DNA of 64,000 nucleotides from Flectobacillus roseus (GCF_030056665.1 NZ_JASHIG010000007.1); one strand, 5' to 3'; positions 36,944 through 45,156 are shown, counted from the first letter of the stretch. The notes: a model not told the origin generated them from the sequence alone. A program made the numbers and translations.

Positions 36944-37840
36944 ATGCAATATGAACTAATCACCATATTAGGACCAACTGCCTCTGGCAAAACCCATCTG
37001 GCGGTACAATTAGCTTCCCTGCTCGATGCCGAAATTATTAGTGCAGATTCAAGACAAGTTTATCGAGGAATGAATCTTGGAACAGGAAAAGATTTGGATG
37101 AGTATACTACAGACAACAAAAATATTCCCTATCATTTGATCGATATCGTGGATGCTGGTGAAAGCTATCATATTTTTCAATTTCAACAGGATTTTCAAAA
37201 AGCATATAACAATATCCGAAGTCGTGGTAAAATTGCCATTCTTTGCGGAGGAAGTGGCTTGTATTTGGAGGCAGTTTTAAAAGGTTTTCAATATACTGCT
37301 GTGCCAATTGATGAAGCATTTCGTGCTACCTTACTTCCTTTGAGTCATGAAGAACTCTTAAAACGGTTTGAATCATTGTCTGCTTTGGTGCCCAAAGCAG
37401 ATACCTCTACGCACAAACGTACCATCCGAGCCATTGAAATAGGAACGTATCTTCAGGCACATCCTGAGTTTGAATTACCGCAGCAGCAAGCAGTTAATTC
37501 CATCATCTTTGGACTAAATCCACCTGTAGAATTACGTCGAGAAAAAATTACTAGACGCTTGCAACAGCGTTTTGAACAAGGGATGGTGGAAGAAGTAAAA
37601 GCACTACTCGACCTAGGCGTAAGTCCTGACAAATTGATATTTTATGGCTTGGAATATAAATGGATTACGGAATATCTGCAAGGTGCAATAGACTACCAGA
37701 CGATGTTTGATCGATTGAATGTAGCAATTCATCAATTTTCAAAAAGGCAAATGACATACTTTCGGAAAATGGAGAAAGATGGTTTGATTATCAATTGGTT
37801 AGGTGAGAAGCCGTTTACTCAAATTCAACAATTTATATAG
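36944..37840 (+). CDS. miaA: tRNA dimethylallyltransferase MiaA
   Basis: MiaA transfers the dimethylallyl group to N6 of adenosine 37 in tRNAs that read codons starting with U. The 298 residues fit the family. The P-loop is ILGPTASGKTHLA (about 7-19). Catalytic and binding words follow: EIISADSRQVYRGMNLGTGK, YHLIDIVDAGESY, ILCGGSGLYLEAVLKGF, HKRTIRAIEIGTYL, IFGLNPPVELRREKI and GLEYKWITEYLQG. It ends in the usual KRQMTYFRKM. It is the second gene of a two-gene unit with the GNAT-like protein. With MnmE and MnmA it makes three anticodon-loop modification enzymes in the window. Confidence 0.97.
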   Translation: MQYELITILGPTASGKTHLAVQLASLLDAEIISADSRQVYRGMNLGTGKDLDEYTTDNKNIPYHLIDIVDAGESYHIFQFQQDFQKAYNNIRSRGKIAILCGGSGLYLEAVLKGFQYTAVPIDEAFRATLLPLSHEELLKRFESLSALVPKADTSTHKRTIRAIEIGTYLQAHPEFELPQQQAVNSIIFGLNPPVELRREKITRRLQQRFEQGMVEEVKALLDLGVSPDKLIFYGLEYKWITEYLQGAIDYQTMFDRLNVAIHQFSKRQMTYFRKMEKDGLIINWLGEKPFTQIQQFI

Positions 37841-37977
37841 GCTTTTTTAAGAGTGTTTTGTTACTTTGTTATAGAAAAATCGTATAAATATTACAATTCG
37901 ATTAGGGTTAGCCTGTTCACAATTGTCATTGTATCAAATTAGAGATTTTTTCACACTCTTTTTCACTCCTATCTAAA

Positions 37978-38076
37978 ATGTCAGTAGTTATCTTAGCCCT
38001 TGTATTATTAGGAATTGGTTTCTACCTTTCCTATTCAGTGAGTAGCACTCACAAAGAAAAAAAGTTTTCTAAGTAA
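37978..38076 (+). CDS. Small single-span membrane protein (32 residues)
   Basis: The reading frame MSVVILALVLLGIGFYLSYS continues to VSSTHKEKKFSK and a TAA stop. One hydrophobic helix (about 3-20) is followed by a basic Lys-rich end, which fits a cytoplasmic-side tail. A TTACTTTG element near 37860 could be its promoter, and a strong hairpin lies about 105 bases downstream. The composition is convincing, but nothing else supports it and no family is recognised. The rest of the gap 37841-38239 shows no other gene. Confidence 0.5.
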   Translation: MSVVILALVLLGIGFYLSYSVSSTHKEKKFSK

Positions 38077-38180
38077 GAAAATTTTGATATGCTTGATTCG
38101 TAGTAAGGCAATATACGCACAGAAAATATTACTTACTAACCCATAAGTGTTCCTGCTTTGTTAAATGCAATTAAATGTTA

Positions 38181-38230
38181 GGTTTTGAAATTTGAAAATG
38201 TGTACGGTGTTTTCAAATTTCAAAACCTTT
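38181..38230. terminator. Bidirectional terminator, 18-bp perfect stem
   Basis: GGTTTTGAAATTTGAAAA at 38181-38198 pairs perfectly with 38210-38227 and a TTT follows. It lies between the small membrane protein and the stop of the convergent TrpF-like gene. Confidence 0.85.
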
Positions 38231-38239
38231 GTTGTTTGC

Positions 38240-38851
38240 CTAGAAATCATCATCTAGTGCCTCCAAAATATTGATTAACTCATCCATGTTAGCAAAACCC
38301 GGGCGAATTTCTTCTCCACCCTTCAATGCCAAGCCTTTAAATCCTACTTCTTCCAATAATTGATTGGCGTTGTCCTCTGTAATGCCAAAACCCAAAAGAA
38401 TAGGATATTGCGCTGCCCAAGTTTCGATTTGATTTGTGATAGCATCTATTGGCGTAAATTCATCAGAATTTTCTAACAAAAAATAAGTAACATATCCCGC
38501 AGTCGATTGAAATAAGGCTGGAAGATTAGCTTCTGCAAAATCAGTTTTGAGAATAATGGGTAAATTCAACTCTTTCAAAGCATCCAAATCTGGCAAATCA
38601 CTGCCCGAATTAGCTGAAATTTGAATCGCATCTGGTAAAAAAGTGCTTACCATTTCTTGAATATGCAACGCATTATTCGAGCTGGTCTCACCCACGATTT
38701 GAACACCTGCAAGCCAACCTCTCATTTCTTTGTATTTCTCAAAAGGAACATTGTCCATTGAAAAACCAATATATTCAACGCCCATTCCTGCACAGTAGCG
38801 AGCATCTGATAAATTATTTACCTCCGAAACCTTAACGATAGTTTTTAACAT
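38240..38851 (-). CDS. TrpF-like (phosphoribosylanthranilate isomerase-fold) protein, degenerate active site
   Basis: This 203-residue protein follows the TIM-barrel outline of TrpF: KVSEVNNLSDARYCAGMGVEYIGF at the start (TrpF KICGITN...DA...GAD..GF), LLGFGITEDNANQLLEE for the GGLxPENV strand and KGGEEIRPGFANMDEL for the SSGVE..PG.KD end. The catalytic Cys is Ser9 here, the Asp of the LLD strand is Glu (FLLENSD), and the GGSG phosphate loop is missing. I therefore doubt it catalyses the tryptophan-pathway isomerisation. No trp gene is near. The start at 38851 is chosen because a perfect promoter (38898-38929) lies downstream of the longer frame's TTG. Confidence 0.8.
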   Translation of the reverse strand: MLKTIVKVSEVNNLSDARYCAGMGVEYIGFSMDNVPFEKYKEMRGWLAGVQIVGETSSNNALHIQEMVSTFLPDAIQISANSGSDLPDLDALKELNLPIILKTDFAEANLPALFQSTAGYVTYFLLENSDEFTPIDAITNQIETWAAQYPILLGFGITEDNANQLLEEVGFKGLALKGGEEIRPGFANMDELINILEALDDDF

Positions 38852-38897
38852 AATTGTTTTCTTCTTGTAGAGCAAAACGTTTACCCTTGAATTTTTG

Positions 38898-38929
38898 CAA
38901 AAGTACAATTTGACCAACTCAGAACCAAA
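38898..38929 (-). promoter_or_regulatory. Bacteroidota promoter of the TrpF-like gene
   Basis: On the minus strand TTTG (38929-38926), a 20-base spacer and TACTTTTG (38905-38898) match the full TTTG-N19-21-TAnnTTTG consensus. Transcription would start near 38891, about 40 bases before the ATG. This is the best promoter in the window. Confidence 0.7.
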
Positions 38930-38958
38930 AAGCTAGCCGTGGTGTTAGAAAAATATTG

Positions 38959-38966
38959 TATTTTTG
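38959..38966 (+). promoter_or_regulatory. Promoter -7 element of mnmA
   Basis: TATTTTTG matches TAnnTTTG exactly and lies about 140 bases before the mnmA ATG. No clear -33 TTTG was found at the right distance. It is back-to-back with the TrpF-like gene's promoter. Confidence 0.45.
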
Positions 38967-39098
38967 CAAAAGAATATTTGGTTAGGAGAGGTTACTCATC
39001 TTTGATAAGTACCATTATTGGGTTTACAACACTGATCTAATCGCTATTCGAAAATCATATTTAAAAACAACGGAGGACTTTGAATCCTCGCCGAAAAC

Positions 39099-40235
39099 AT
39101 GAGTAAACACGGAAGAATTTTAGTCGCCATGAGTGGCGGTATCGACAGTTCGGTGGCAGCGGTAATGCTTCACGAACAAGGCTATGAAGTAGTAGGTATG
39201 ACCATGAAAACATGGGATTATGCCTCATCAGGTGGTACCAAGAAAGAAACAGGTTGCTGCTCGTTGGACTCCATCAACGACGCACGTAACATTGCTGTAG
39301 AGTTGGGTTTCCCACATTATATCCTTGATATTAGAGAAGAATTTGGTGATTATGTGATTAATCACTTTACGGGTGAATACTTAGAAGGGCGCACGCCAAA
39401 CCCTTGTGTGATGTGTAATACGCATATCAAGTGGGATGCGCTTTTGCGTCGTGCAGATAAGCTTGATTGTGAGTTTATTGCAACAGGACATTATGCCAAT
39501 ATTCGTGAAGAAAATTCACGTTTTGTGATTTCTAAGGGTGTTGATACTTGGAAAGATCAAAGTTATGTGTTGTGGGGTGTTTCGCAAGAAAGTCTTTCTC
39601 GTACCAAGTTGCCTTTGGGACATTTGACTAAAAATACCATTCGAGAAATGGCAAAAGAACGTGGTTTTATGGATTTGGTCAACAAATCTGAAAGTTATGA
39701 AATTTGCTTTGTGCCAGATAACGATTATCGTGGCTTCTTAAAACGTCGTGTGGAAGGTTTAGAAGATCAAGTTCGTGGTGGAAACTTTGTGGATACCAGC
39801 GGTAAGGTACTTGGCAAACATGAAGGCTATCCATTTTATACCATCGGACAAAGAAAAGGTTTGGGTATTGCATTAGGCTATCCAGCTTTTGTGACAGAAA
39901 TTCGTAAAGAAACTAACGAGGTAGTTTTGGGACGTGACAAAGATTTGGAGCGTGATGGTATGTGGGTTGGACAATTGAATTTGTCGAAGTATGCGTCAAT
40001 CCCAGATACATTAGAAACCATCACCAAAGTTCGTTACAAAGATCAAGGTACACCAGCGAAAATTATTCAAGAAGGAGAAAAAATCCGAGTAGACTTTCAT
40101 CAACCAGTATCGGGTATTGCGCCTGGTCAAGCGGCGGTGTTTTACGAAGGAGATGATGTTGTAGGTGGAGGCTGGATTTCAAGATCTTTTAAACAAGATG
40201 CAACTTCAGGGATTTATGCTGCAGAAATGCGTTAA
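39099..40235 (+). CDS. mnmA: tRNA-specific 2-thiouridylase MnmA
   Basis: MnmA adds sulfur at C2 of uridine 34 of Lys, Glu and Gln tRNAs. The 378 residues fit. The PP-loop ATPase motif is VAMSGGIDSSVAA (about 9-21). The two catalytic cysteines lie in TPNPCVMCN and YEICFVPD. FIATGHYANI, SYVLWGVSQE, HEGYPFYTIGQRKGLGIA and the C-terminal GIAPGQAAVFYEGDDVVGGGWI complete the family pattern. It is cytoplasmic. It is preceded by its own promoter and followed by a terminator, so it is monocistronic. It acts on the same base as MnmE at 0.5 kb. Confidence 0.98.
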   Translation: MSKHGRILVAMSGGIDSSVAAVMLHEQGYEVVGMTMKTWDYASSGGTKKETGCCSLDSINDARNIAVELGFPHYILDIREEFGDYVINHFTGEYLEGRTPNPCVMCNTHIKWDALLRRADKLDCEFIATGHYANIREENSRFVISKGVDTWKDQSYVLWGVSQESLSRTKLPLGHLTKNTIREMAKERGFMDLVNKSESYEICFVPDNDYRGFLKRRVEGLEDQVRGGNFVDTSGKVLGKHEGYPFYTIGQRKGLGIALGYPAFVTEIRKETNEVVLGRDKDLERDGMWVGQLNLSKYASIPDTLETITKVRYKDQGTPAKIIQEGEKIRVDFHQPVSGIAPGQAAVFYEGDDVVGGGWISRSFKQDATSGIYAAEMR

Positions 40236-40278
40236 TTAACAATTTTGGAAAGCTTTTTATTTTGAAAAACAGATTAGG

Positions 40279-40314
40279 AGGATAGATTCGAGAGAGTCTA
40301 TCCTCTCTTTTTTG
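40279..40314 (+). terminator. Intrinsic terminator after mnmA
   Basis: AGGATAGATT at 40279-40288 pairs with AGTCTATCCT at 40295-40304 (9 of 10, with a G-T pair) and CTCTTTTTTG follows. Confidence 0.8.
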
Positions 40315-40339
40315 TTGATAGTTTTTACTTAAATTTTAC

Positions 40340-40347
40340 TATTTTTG
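40340..40347 (+). promoter_or_regulatory. Promoter -7 element of the NADAR gene
   Basis: TATTTTTG matches TAnnTTTG; a TTTG at 40311-40314 lies 25 bases upstream, somewhat far for a -33 box. The gene starts 15 bases downstream, so the leader would be very short. Confidence 0.4.
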
Positions 40348-40361
40348 ATTTTCTAACCAAA

Positions 40362-40919
40362 ATGATAACTATGAAATACAATCAACAATGGCTCTGTGAA
40401 AAGTACAACTACGGAGAGCCAATCAAATATCTATTTTTCTGGGGTCATCAACCTTCCAAAGATGGAAGTCTTTCTAAATCGTGTTTTAGTCAGTGGTGGC
40501 AGTCGCCATTTGAGGTCAATAGAGAGATTTTTATAACCGCCGAGCATTGGATGATGGTACATAAAGCCAGACTTTTTCAAGATGAATTTACAGCCGAAAA
40601 AATCTTAAAAGCTAAAAGCCCCGCAGAAGCTAAAAAGTTAGGTCGCTCGGTGAAAAACTTTGATGCAAAGATTTGGGATACTCATAAATTTGATATTGTT
40701 GTTGAGGGTAATTTTTATAAATTTTCACAAGACAGCGCTTTAAAAGAATTTTTATTGACTACTAATAACAGAGTTATCGTGGAGGCCAGCCCTGTAGATG
40801 CAATCTGGGGCATTGGCATGGCTTCTGACCATCCAGACGTCGAAAATCCAATGGAGTGGGAGGGCGAAAATCTATTGGGATATGCATTGATGGAGGTGAG
40901 GGATAGGTTGCAGAGATAA
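40362..40919 (+). CDS. NADAR domain protein (YbiA-like)
   Basis: This 185-residue protein spans one NADAR (DUF1768) domain. Signs are the FFWGHQPSK start, SKSCFSQWWQSPFEV, FITAEHWMMVHKARLF (the conserved Glu-His), AEKILKAKSPAEAKKLGRSVKNF, W-x-x-x-KFDIVVEGNFYKFSQ and the end VEASPVDAIWGIGMA, DVENPMEWEGENLLG. Bacterial NADAR proteins act as N-glycosidases on riboflavin intermediates, and some remove ADP-ribose from nucleic acid bases. Which substrate applies here is open; no DarT-like toxin gene is adjacent and no rib gene is near. The next gene starts 29 bases downstream and may be co-transcribed. Confidence 0.92.
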   Translation: MITMKYNQQWLCEKYNYGEPIKYLFFWGHQPSKDGSLSKSCFSQWWQSPFEVNREIFITAEHWMMVHKARLFQDEFTAEKILKAKSPAEAKKLGRSVKNFDAKIWDTHKFDIVVEGNFYKFSQDSALKEFLLTTNNRVIVEASPVDAIWGIGMASDHPDVENPMEWEGENLLGYALMEVRDRLQR

Positions 40920-40948
40920 ACTTAACTTAAATACTGTTTTACACTCAA

Positions 40949-41941
40949 ATGAACAAGAATAAGCTTTTACTTCTATTTTTATCTCTTTTTCATCATCAAT
41001 TTCTTCTTGCTCAAACTGCAAAAGACCTTGGGTTAAAGGAATATTCATTTCAGACAAAGGCTCTGGGAAGGGTAAACTTTTATGTGTCTGATAGCCTGAG
41101 CCATCTGAAAAAGCCAGTATTGGTATTTCTCGATGGCTCAGGAAATGAATCTCTTTTTACGTATCGAAAAGCTCATGATGGTCAAGAAACAAAGTTTTCT
41201 GTCATGCCTTTTGATTTTAAAAAGGTCAGTAAAAGCTTTCATATTTTGCTTATCAGTAAACCGCATACACCTCTTTTTCGTAATCTTTCTATTGATGAAA
41301 ATACGCCTGAGGACTCTGTTTATCACAAGTATTTAAGTGCTGAGTGGAGAATTGAAAGTGCTTCGAAGGCATTAAAGATATTGCTCAAAAATTATAAAGT
41401 TGATAAACAAAAAATTGTAGTGATGGGGTATTCTGAAGGCGCGCAAGTGGCTCCAAGGTTAGCTGTCCGCAATCCGAATATTACACATTGTATGGCTTTT
41501 GTGGGAGGAGGGTTAAATCAATTGTATGATGAAGTTATTCGCTTAAGAATGCAAGCAGAAAGTGGACAGCTTTCACATCAAGTAGCTTCCCAGAAAATAG
41601 ATAGCCTATTTATGGATTTCCAAAAAATATATGCCAAACCGAATTCAACCAAAGATTTTTGGTTTGGTCATACCTTCAAAAGATGGAGTAGCTTTACAAA
41701 GATACCTAATATTGACTTCTATAAACAATTGAAAATTCCTATCTATATCGCTCAAGGAACAGCAGATGTCAATACAAGTCCATTGAGTGCTGATTACCTG
41801 AGATTGGAGTTTTTTAGACTCGGCAAAAATAACCTTACTTTCAAAAGTTACTCAGATTGTGACCATTTCTTTACCAATCAAAATACAGGAGTGAATATTC
41901 TTGACGAAGTTGTGGAGGCAGCATTTAACTGGTTAAATTAG
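40949..41941 (+). CDS. Secreted alpha/beta hydrolase
   Basis: This 330-residue protein has a signal peptide ending FLLAQ. The hydrolase fold shows the nucleophile elbow GYSEG with Ser162, a likely acid Asp in AQGTADVNTSP and His in SDCDHFF. The oxyanion-side strand is PVLVFLDGSGNES. It is probably an esterase or peptidase acting in the periplasm or outside the cell. It follows the NADAR gene by 29 bases on the same strand, but the functions have no obvious link. It cannot be placed in a specific subfamily. Confidence 0.85.
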   Translation: MNKNKLLLLFLSLFHHQFLLAQTAKDLGLKEYSFQTKALGRVNFYVSDSLSHLKKPVLVFLDGSGNESLFTYRKAHDGQETKFSVMPFDFKKVSKSFHILLISKPHTPLFRNLSIDENTPEDSVYHKYLSAEWRIESASKALKILLKNYKVDKQKIVVMGYSEGAQVAPRLAVRNPNITHCMAFVGGGLNQLYDEVIRLRMQAESGQLSHQVASQKIDSLFMDFQKIYAKPNSTKDFWFGHTFKRWSSFTKIPNIDFYKQLKIPIYIAQGTADVNTSPLSADYLRLEFFRLGKNNLTFKSYSDCDHFFTNQNTGVNILDEVVEAAFNWLN

Positions 41942-42041
41942 CTTTCATTGAACCCTTACATGTCTACTAGTACGATTTAACAAGTAAGAGTTCAATTAGA
42001 AACCATTTCTAAATCACTAAATTCCCTTATAAAATAATTCC

Positions 42042-43073
42042 CTACTTCAATTTCTTAGGTTCAACGCCTTCGAAGGTCATTTTTACATCTTTGATGGTAC
42101 CGTCTTCATTAAAGTACAAGTGATCAACACATACTACACGATGATCACGGTCGAGATTGGGAATAGGGCGACGGTGATACACAATGTACCAATCATCAGA
42201 TTTGGGAGTATTGATCACTGAGTGGTGCCCTGCACCCGTTGCCACCTTCTCATCTGCCATCAAGATGGTAGATTTTTTCTCGAACGGTCCCCAAACAGAA
42301 TCTGCTACGCCGTAAGCCACTTTGTAGGTGCCATTCGTCCAGCCTCCTTCTGACCACATCAAATAATATTTGCCTTTACGCATAAACATAATAGGGCCTT
42401 CTACATAGCCTTTTGGGGTGATTTCTTTAACCATTTCACCGTTTTCTAGAGGCATCAAGCCTGAAAAGTCAGGTTTAAGTTTGGCAATATTGCAGTGTCC
42501 CCAGCCTCCGTAAATAATATAATATTGTCCGTCTTTATCTTGAAAAACTGCTTGGTCAATGGGTTGCGCTTTATTGTAAAATTGATTGATAAGAGGTTTA
42601 CCAAGATAGTCTTTGTAAGGACCTTCGGGTTTAGAGGCTACGGCAATACCGATTCCGCCCACCTTATCATCTTTGTCTGGATTGTTTGCGCCAAATCCTT
42701 TACGCTCAGAACTTTGAATATCATTTGCCGAAAAGAACAAAAAAAATTGCTTACCTTTTTGTAGTATCGAAGGCGCCCACATCGCCATTTTTGCCCATTT
42801 GATAGCAGTGGTGTCTAAGATTCTAGGGTGTTTTTTCCAATTGACCAAATCTTTAGATGAAAAGGCATCAAAGAAAATTTGGTCTTTGTACTTGGCCGAA
42901 AACGTTGGGAAAACCCAATATTCTTTATTCAAAATGACCGCTTCTGGATCGGCATACCAACCTTCAAAAATGGGGTTTCCAGAGGTTTTTTTTGGGGATT
43001 GGGCAGATACAGTTGAAAGCGTGATAATAAATATTAAAAAACAGTAAATAGAAAATTGAGTTATTGATTTCAT
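42042..43073 (-). CDS. Glycoside hydrolase family 43 protein
   Basis: This 343-residue exported enzyme starts with a signal peptide ending TVSAQ. The GH43 triad is visible: Asp42 in WYADPEAV (base), Asp163 in QPIDQAVF (pKa modulator) and Glu215 in GYVEGPIMF (acid). Five-bladed propeller strands include YWVFPTFSA, MAMWAPSIL and YYIIYGGWG. GAGHHSVINTP supplies the usual calcium/His region. GH43 enzymes are alpha-L-arabinofuranosidases, beta-xylosidases or endo-arabinanases; the subfamily is not resolved. It is a single gene, away from the main loci, but fits pectin side-chain trimming. Confidence 0.94.
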   Translation of the reverse strand: MKSITQFSIYCFLIFIITLSTVSAQSPKKTSGNPIFEGWYADPEAVILNKEYWVFPTFSAKYKDQIFFDAFSSKDLVNWKKHPRILDTTAIKWAKMAMWAPSILQKGKQFFLFFSANDIQSSERKGFGANNPDKDDKVGGIGIAVASKPEGPYKDYLGKPLINQFYNKAQPIDQAVFQDKDGQYYIIYGGWGHCNIAKLKPDFSGLMPLENGEMVKEITPKGYVEGPIMFMRKGKYYLMWSEGGWTNGTYKVAYGVADSVWGPFEKKSTILMADEKVATGAGHHSVINTPKSDDWYIVYHRRPIPNLDRDHRVVCVDHLYFNEDGTIKDVKMTFEGVEPKKLK

Positions 43074-43198
43074 AAAATTTGGGTTTGATTATTCCCACAA
43101 GTTATGACCAATAAAAATCGAATCCAAAGAGCTGACATCCTACAGCAGGACATAACCCTGTAGCCCAATCTCTAACCCTGTTGATAATACGTTAATAT

Positions 43199-43450
43199 TT
43201 ACTTTACAAAAAAAATAGAACGACAAGATAAACACCTATAGCTTTTTAGGGGAATGCCTAATACAGTACGAAATATATCATAGATAAGAGGTGTTTGTAC
43301 CCTTTCTCCATAATTTTGCTGACAGCAAGGACATTGATTTTTGACAGTAATCCTACTCTTCATTTTGAAATAGTAGAATATACCAATAAGCATAGCCACC
43401 TCAAACCCAATGGCTATGGAAAAAGCATGGTCTAATATGTTGGATTTCAT
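43199..43450 (-). CDS. Small membrane protein with zinc-ribbon-like cysteines
   Basis: This 83-residue protein has one hydrophobic helix (about 10-28, AFSIAIGFEVAMLIGIFYYF) and four cysteines in two pairs: CPCCQQNYG and YRCLSCRS. That pattern suggests a zinc ribbon in the cytoplasm or periplasm. No family is recognised. It starts 70 bases downstream of the LytTR gene on the same strand, so the two may be a regulator and membrane-partner unit. Confidence 0.6.
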   Translation of the reverse strand: MKSNILDHAFSIAIGFEVAMLIGIFYYFKMKSRITVKNQCPCCQQNYGERVQTPLIYDIFRTVLGIPLKSYRCLSCRSIFFVK

Positions 43451-43520
43451 AAACTCTAATTAGTTAAGTATAGTGTGTTAAAGGCTAAATTTATCAAATC
43501 AAAATAGTTTAAAATAAGGT

Positions 43521-43919
43521 TTACATAAGTACTGGACACTTGAGTACAAGGCTAATAAAGTTTTCTTGATAGTGTTTTCCAATGGGTAAAATACACCCAT
43601 TGCTTAAGGTTACCTCCTGAGTACTAAATTCAATAAGGTGTTCAATATTAATTAAATAGGAGCGATGAATGCGAATGATTTTATCGTATCTTAACGAATT
43701 TTCTATTTGCTGAATACTTGTTTTTAGTGTGTATCTTTTTTGATTACTAGTCGTTAATTCGACATAGTTGCCAGAGCTGTTTGCAAAAACTAAATTTCTA
43801 TACGGCAGTTTGACATATAGATTATTTTGTTTAACAAAGACATATTCATGCCTATCGTTATCCTTAGGTTCGAGTGTTGGCGAGATCGAATAACTATCAC
43901 TTTTTTTTAGATAAACCAT
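43521..43919 (-). CDS. LytTR domain DNA-binding regulator (stand-alone)
   Basis: This 132-residue protein has a short Ser/Asp-rich start and one LytTR domain (about 28-125): EYVFVKQNNLYVKLPYRNL, VFANSSGNYVELTTSNQKR, TLKTSIQQIENSL, IIRIHRSYLINIEHL and VTLSNGCILPIGKHYQ. There is no receiver domain, as in the LytTR protein at 17.8 kb. It should bind DNA directly; the signal is unknown. The small zinc-ribbon membrane protein follows 70 bases later and may be its partner. The 616-base gap upstream must hold the promoter. Confidence 0.9.
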   Translation of the reverse strand: MVYLKKSDSYSISPTLEPKDNDRHEYVFVKQNNLYVKLPYRNLVFANSSGNYVELTTSNQKRYTLKTSIQQIENSLRYDKIIRIHRSYLINIEHLIEFSTQEVTLSNGCILPIGKHYQENFISLVLKCPVLM

Positions 43920-44535
43920 TTAATACATAAGTGTTTGAAAGCAACTAATTTGAAAGTAGAAGCTTAAAACAATTCTATTCATTTTAATTGCCTAAGGTGA
44001 ATGTTTAATAATGTCAAAAACAAGGTTTTAAAATATTCTAAAAACGGACAATTTAATAAGTACCTAGGCGAGATGTACAGTGATAAAATGATGTTGTGGT
44101 TTTCTTTTCAAGAAATAAATTCTATGAGAAGGTAATGGCGATACCTACAATAGATTTTATCCTAGCAATTTGCAAGAAGAAGAAATTTGACTAATTAAAA
44201 TTGTGGCAAGAAAAGTTGATTGGAATTCAAATGATGTAGCTGTTGAAAAATAATAAAATGTCACAGGTTTTAAATTTTATGGCGAAAATTCTTCAGTTAT
44301 CTTTTGAATTCTTTACAAATCTCGTCAAACTGATGCCTGAAAGCAATATCTTATTGGATATAAATTTATACTTAAAGATAATTAGAAGCAAATGATTTTT
44401 GTTACTTAGTCAAGAAATTATGTATTTTCTTTAAATACTTATAATTAGGTATTGGAAGGAAAATAATTTAGCAATTTTCGGGTAGGATGACCAAAGATTA
44501 TTCATAAAATTTGCTTTATAAAACCAACAACTTAC
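43920..44535. other. Long AT-rich intergenic region
   Basis: This 616-base gap lies between the divergent LytTR and AlkB genes. No open frame with credible composition was found, and no clear repeat or exact promoter motif. It is very AT-rich and may be a decayed gene, but nothing recognisable remains. Confidence 0.4.
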
Positions 44536-45156
44536 ATGAGTCTTTTTTTATATAATGAGTCTGATTCTCAGTACAATTGGCTTCCTCAAGATGGGGTGGT
44601 CAACTATTATGGTAAACTTTTTTCGGAGGAGGAATCTAATACCTTTTTCGAAGAGCTCTGGCATAACATTGATTGGAGAAATGATGAAGCAATGATGTTT
44701 GGTAAAAAGATTATTACCAAACGAAAAGTAGCATGGTATGGTGATAGTCCTTTTCGATATACGTACTCAAAAGTTACCAAAGAAGCGCTGCCTTGGACTC
44801 CTGAATTATTGACGCTCAAAAATAGAATCGAAACGGCAACGGGTGAAACATTTAATTCATGTTTGCTCAACCTCTATCATTCTGGCGACGAAGGTATGGC
44901 ATGGCATAGCGATGATGAAATCGATTTGAAAAGAAATGGTGCTATTGGCTCAATTACTTTTGGCGCTGAACGAAAATTTGCTTTCAAACATAAGCATATC
45001 GACCAGAAAGTGGAAATGTTATTAGAACATGGAAGTGTACTGGTGATGAAAGATACTACTCAAACGTTTTGGCTGCACCGATTGCCACCTACTAAAAAAG
45101 TAAAAAAGCCAAGAATTAATCTCACCTTTAGAACCATCGAAAATCAGCAATTTTAG
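44536..45156 (+). CDS. AlkB family alpha-ketoglutarate-dependent dioxygenase
   Basis: This 206-residue enzyme should repair alkylated bases by oxidative demethylation, with Fe(II) and 2-oxoglutarate. The iron ligands are visible: His124 and Asp126 in MAWHSDDE and His181 in FWLHRLPP. Arg193 and Arg199 in PRINLTFR bind 2-oxoglutarate. NSCLLNLYHSGDEGM and SITFGAERKFAFKHK match the AlkB homologue 2/3 type rather than E. coli AlkB. It is cytoplasmic. Its stop overlaps the stop of the convergent membrane protein gene by 4 bases. Confidence 0.94.
   Translation: MSLFLYNESDSQYNWLPQDGVVNYYGKLFSEEESNTFFEELWHNIDWRNDEAMMFGKKIITKRKVAWYGDSPFRYTYSKVTKEALPWTPELLTLKNRIETATGETFNSCLLNLYHSGDEGMAWHSDDEIDLKRNGAIGSITFGAERKFAFKHKHIDQKVEMLLEHGSVLVMKDTTQTFWLHRLPPTKKVKKPRINLTFRTIENQQF

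Noticed and set aside
38852..38917. 22-residue extension of the TrpF-like protein from a TTG
   Set aside because: It would start upstream of the transcript start given by the promoter at 38898-38929.
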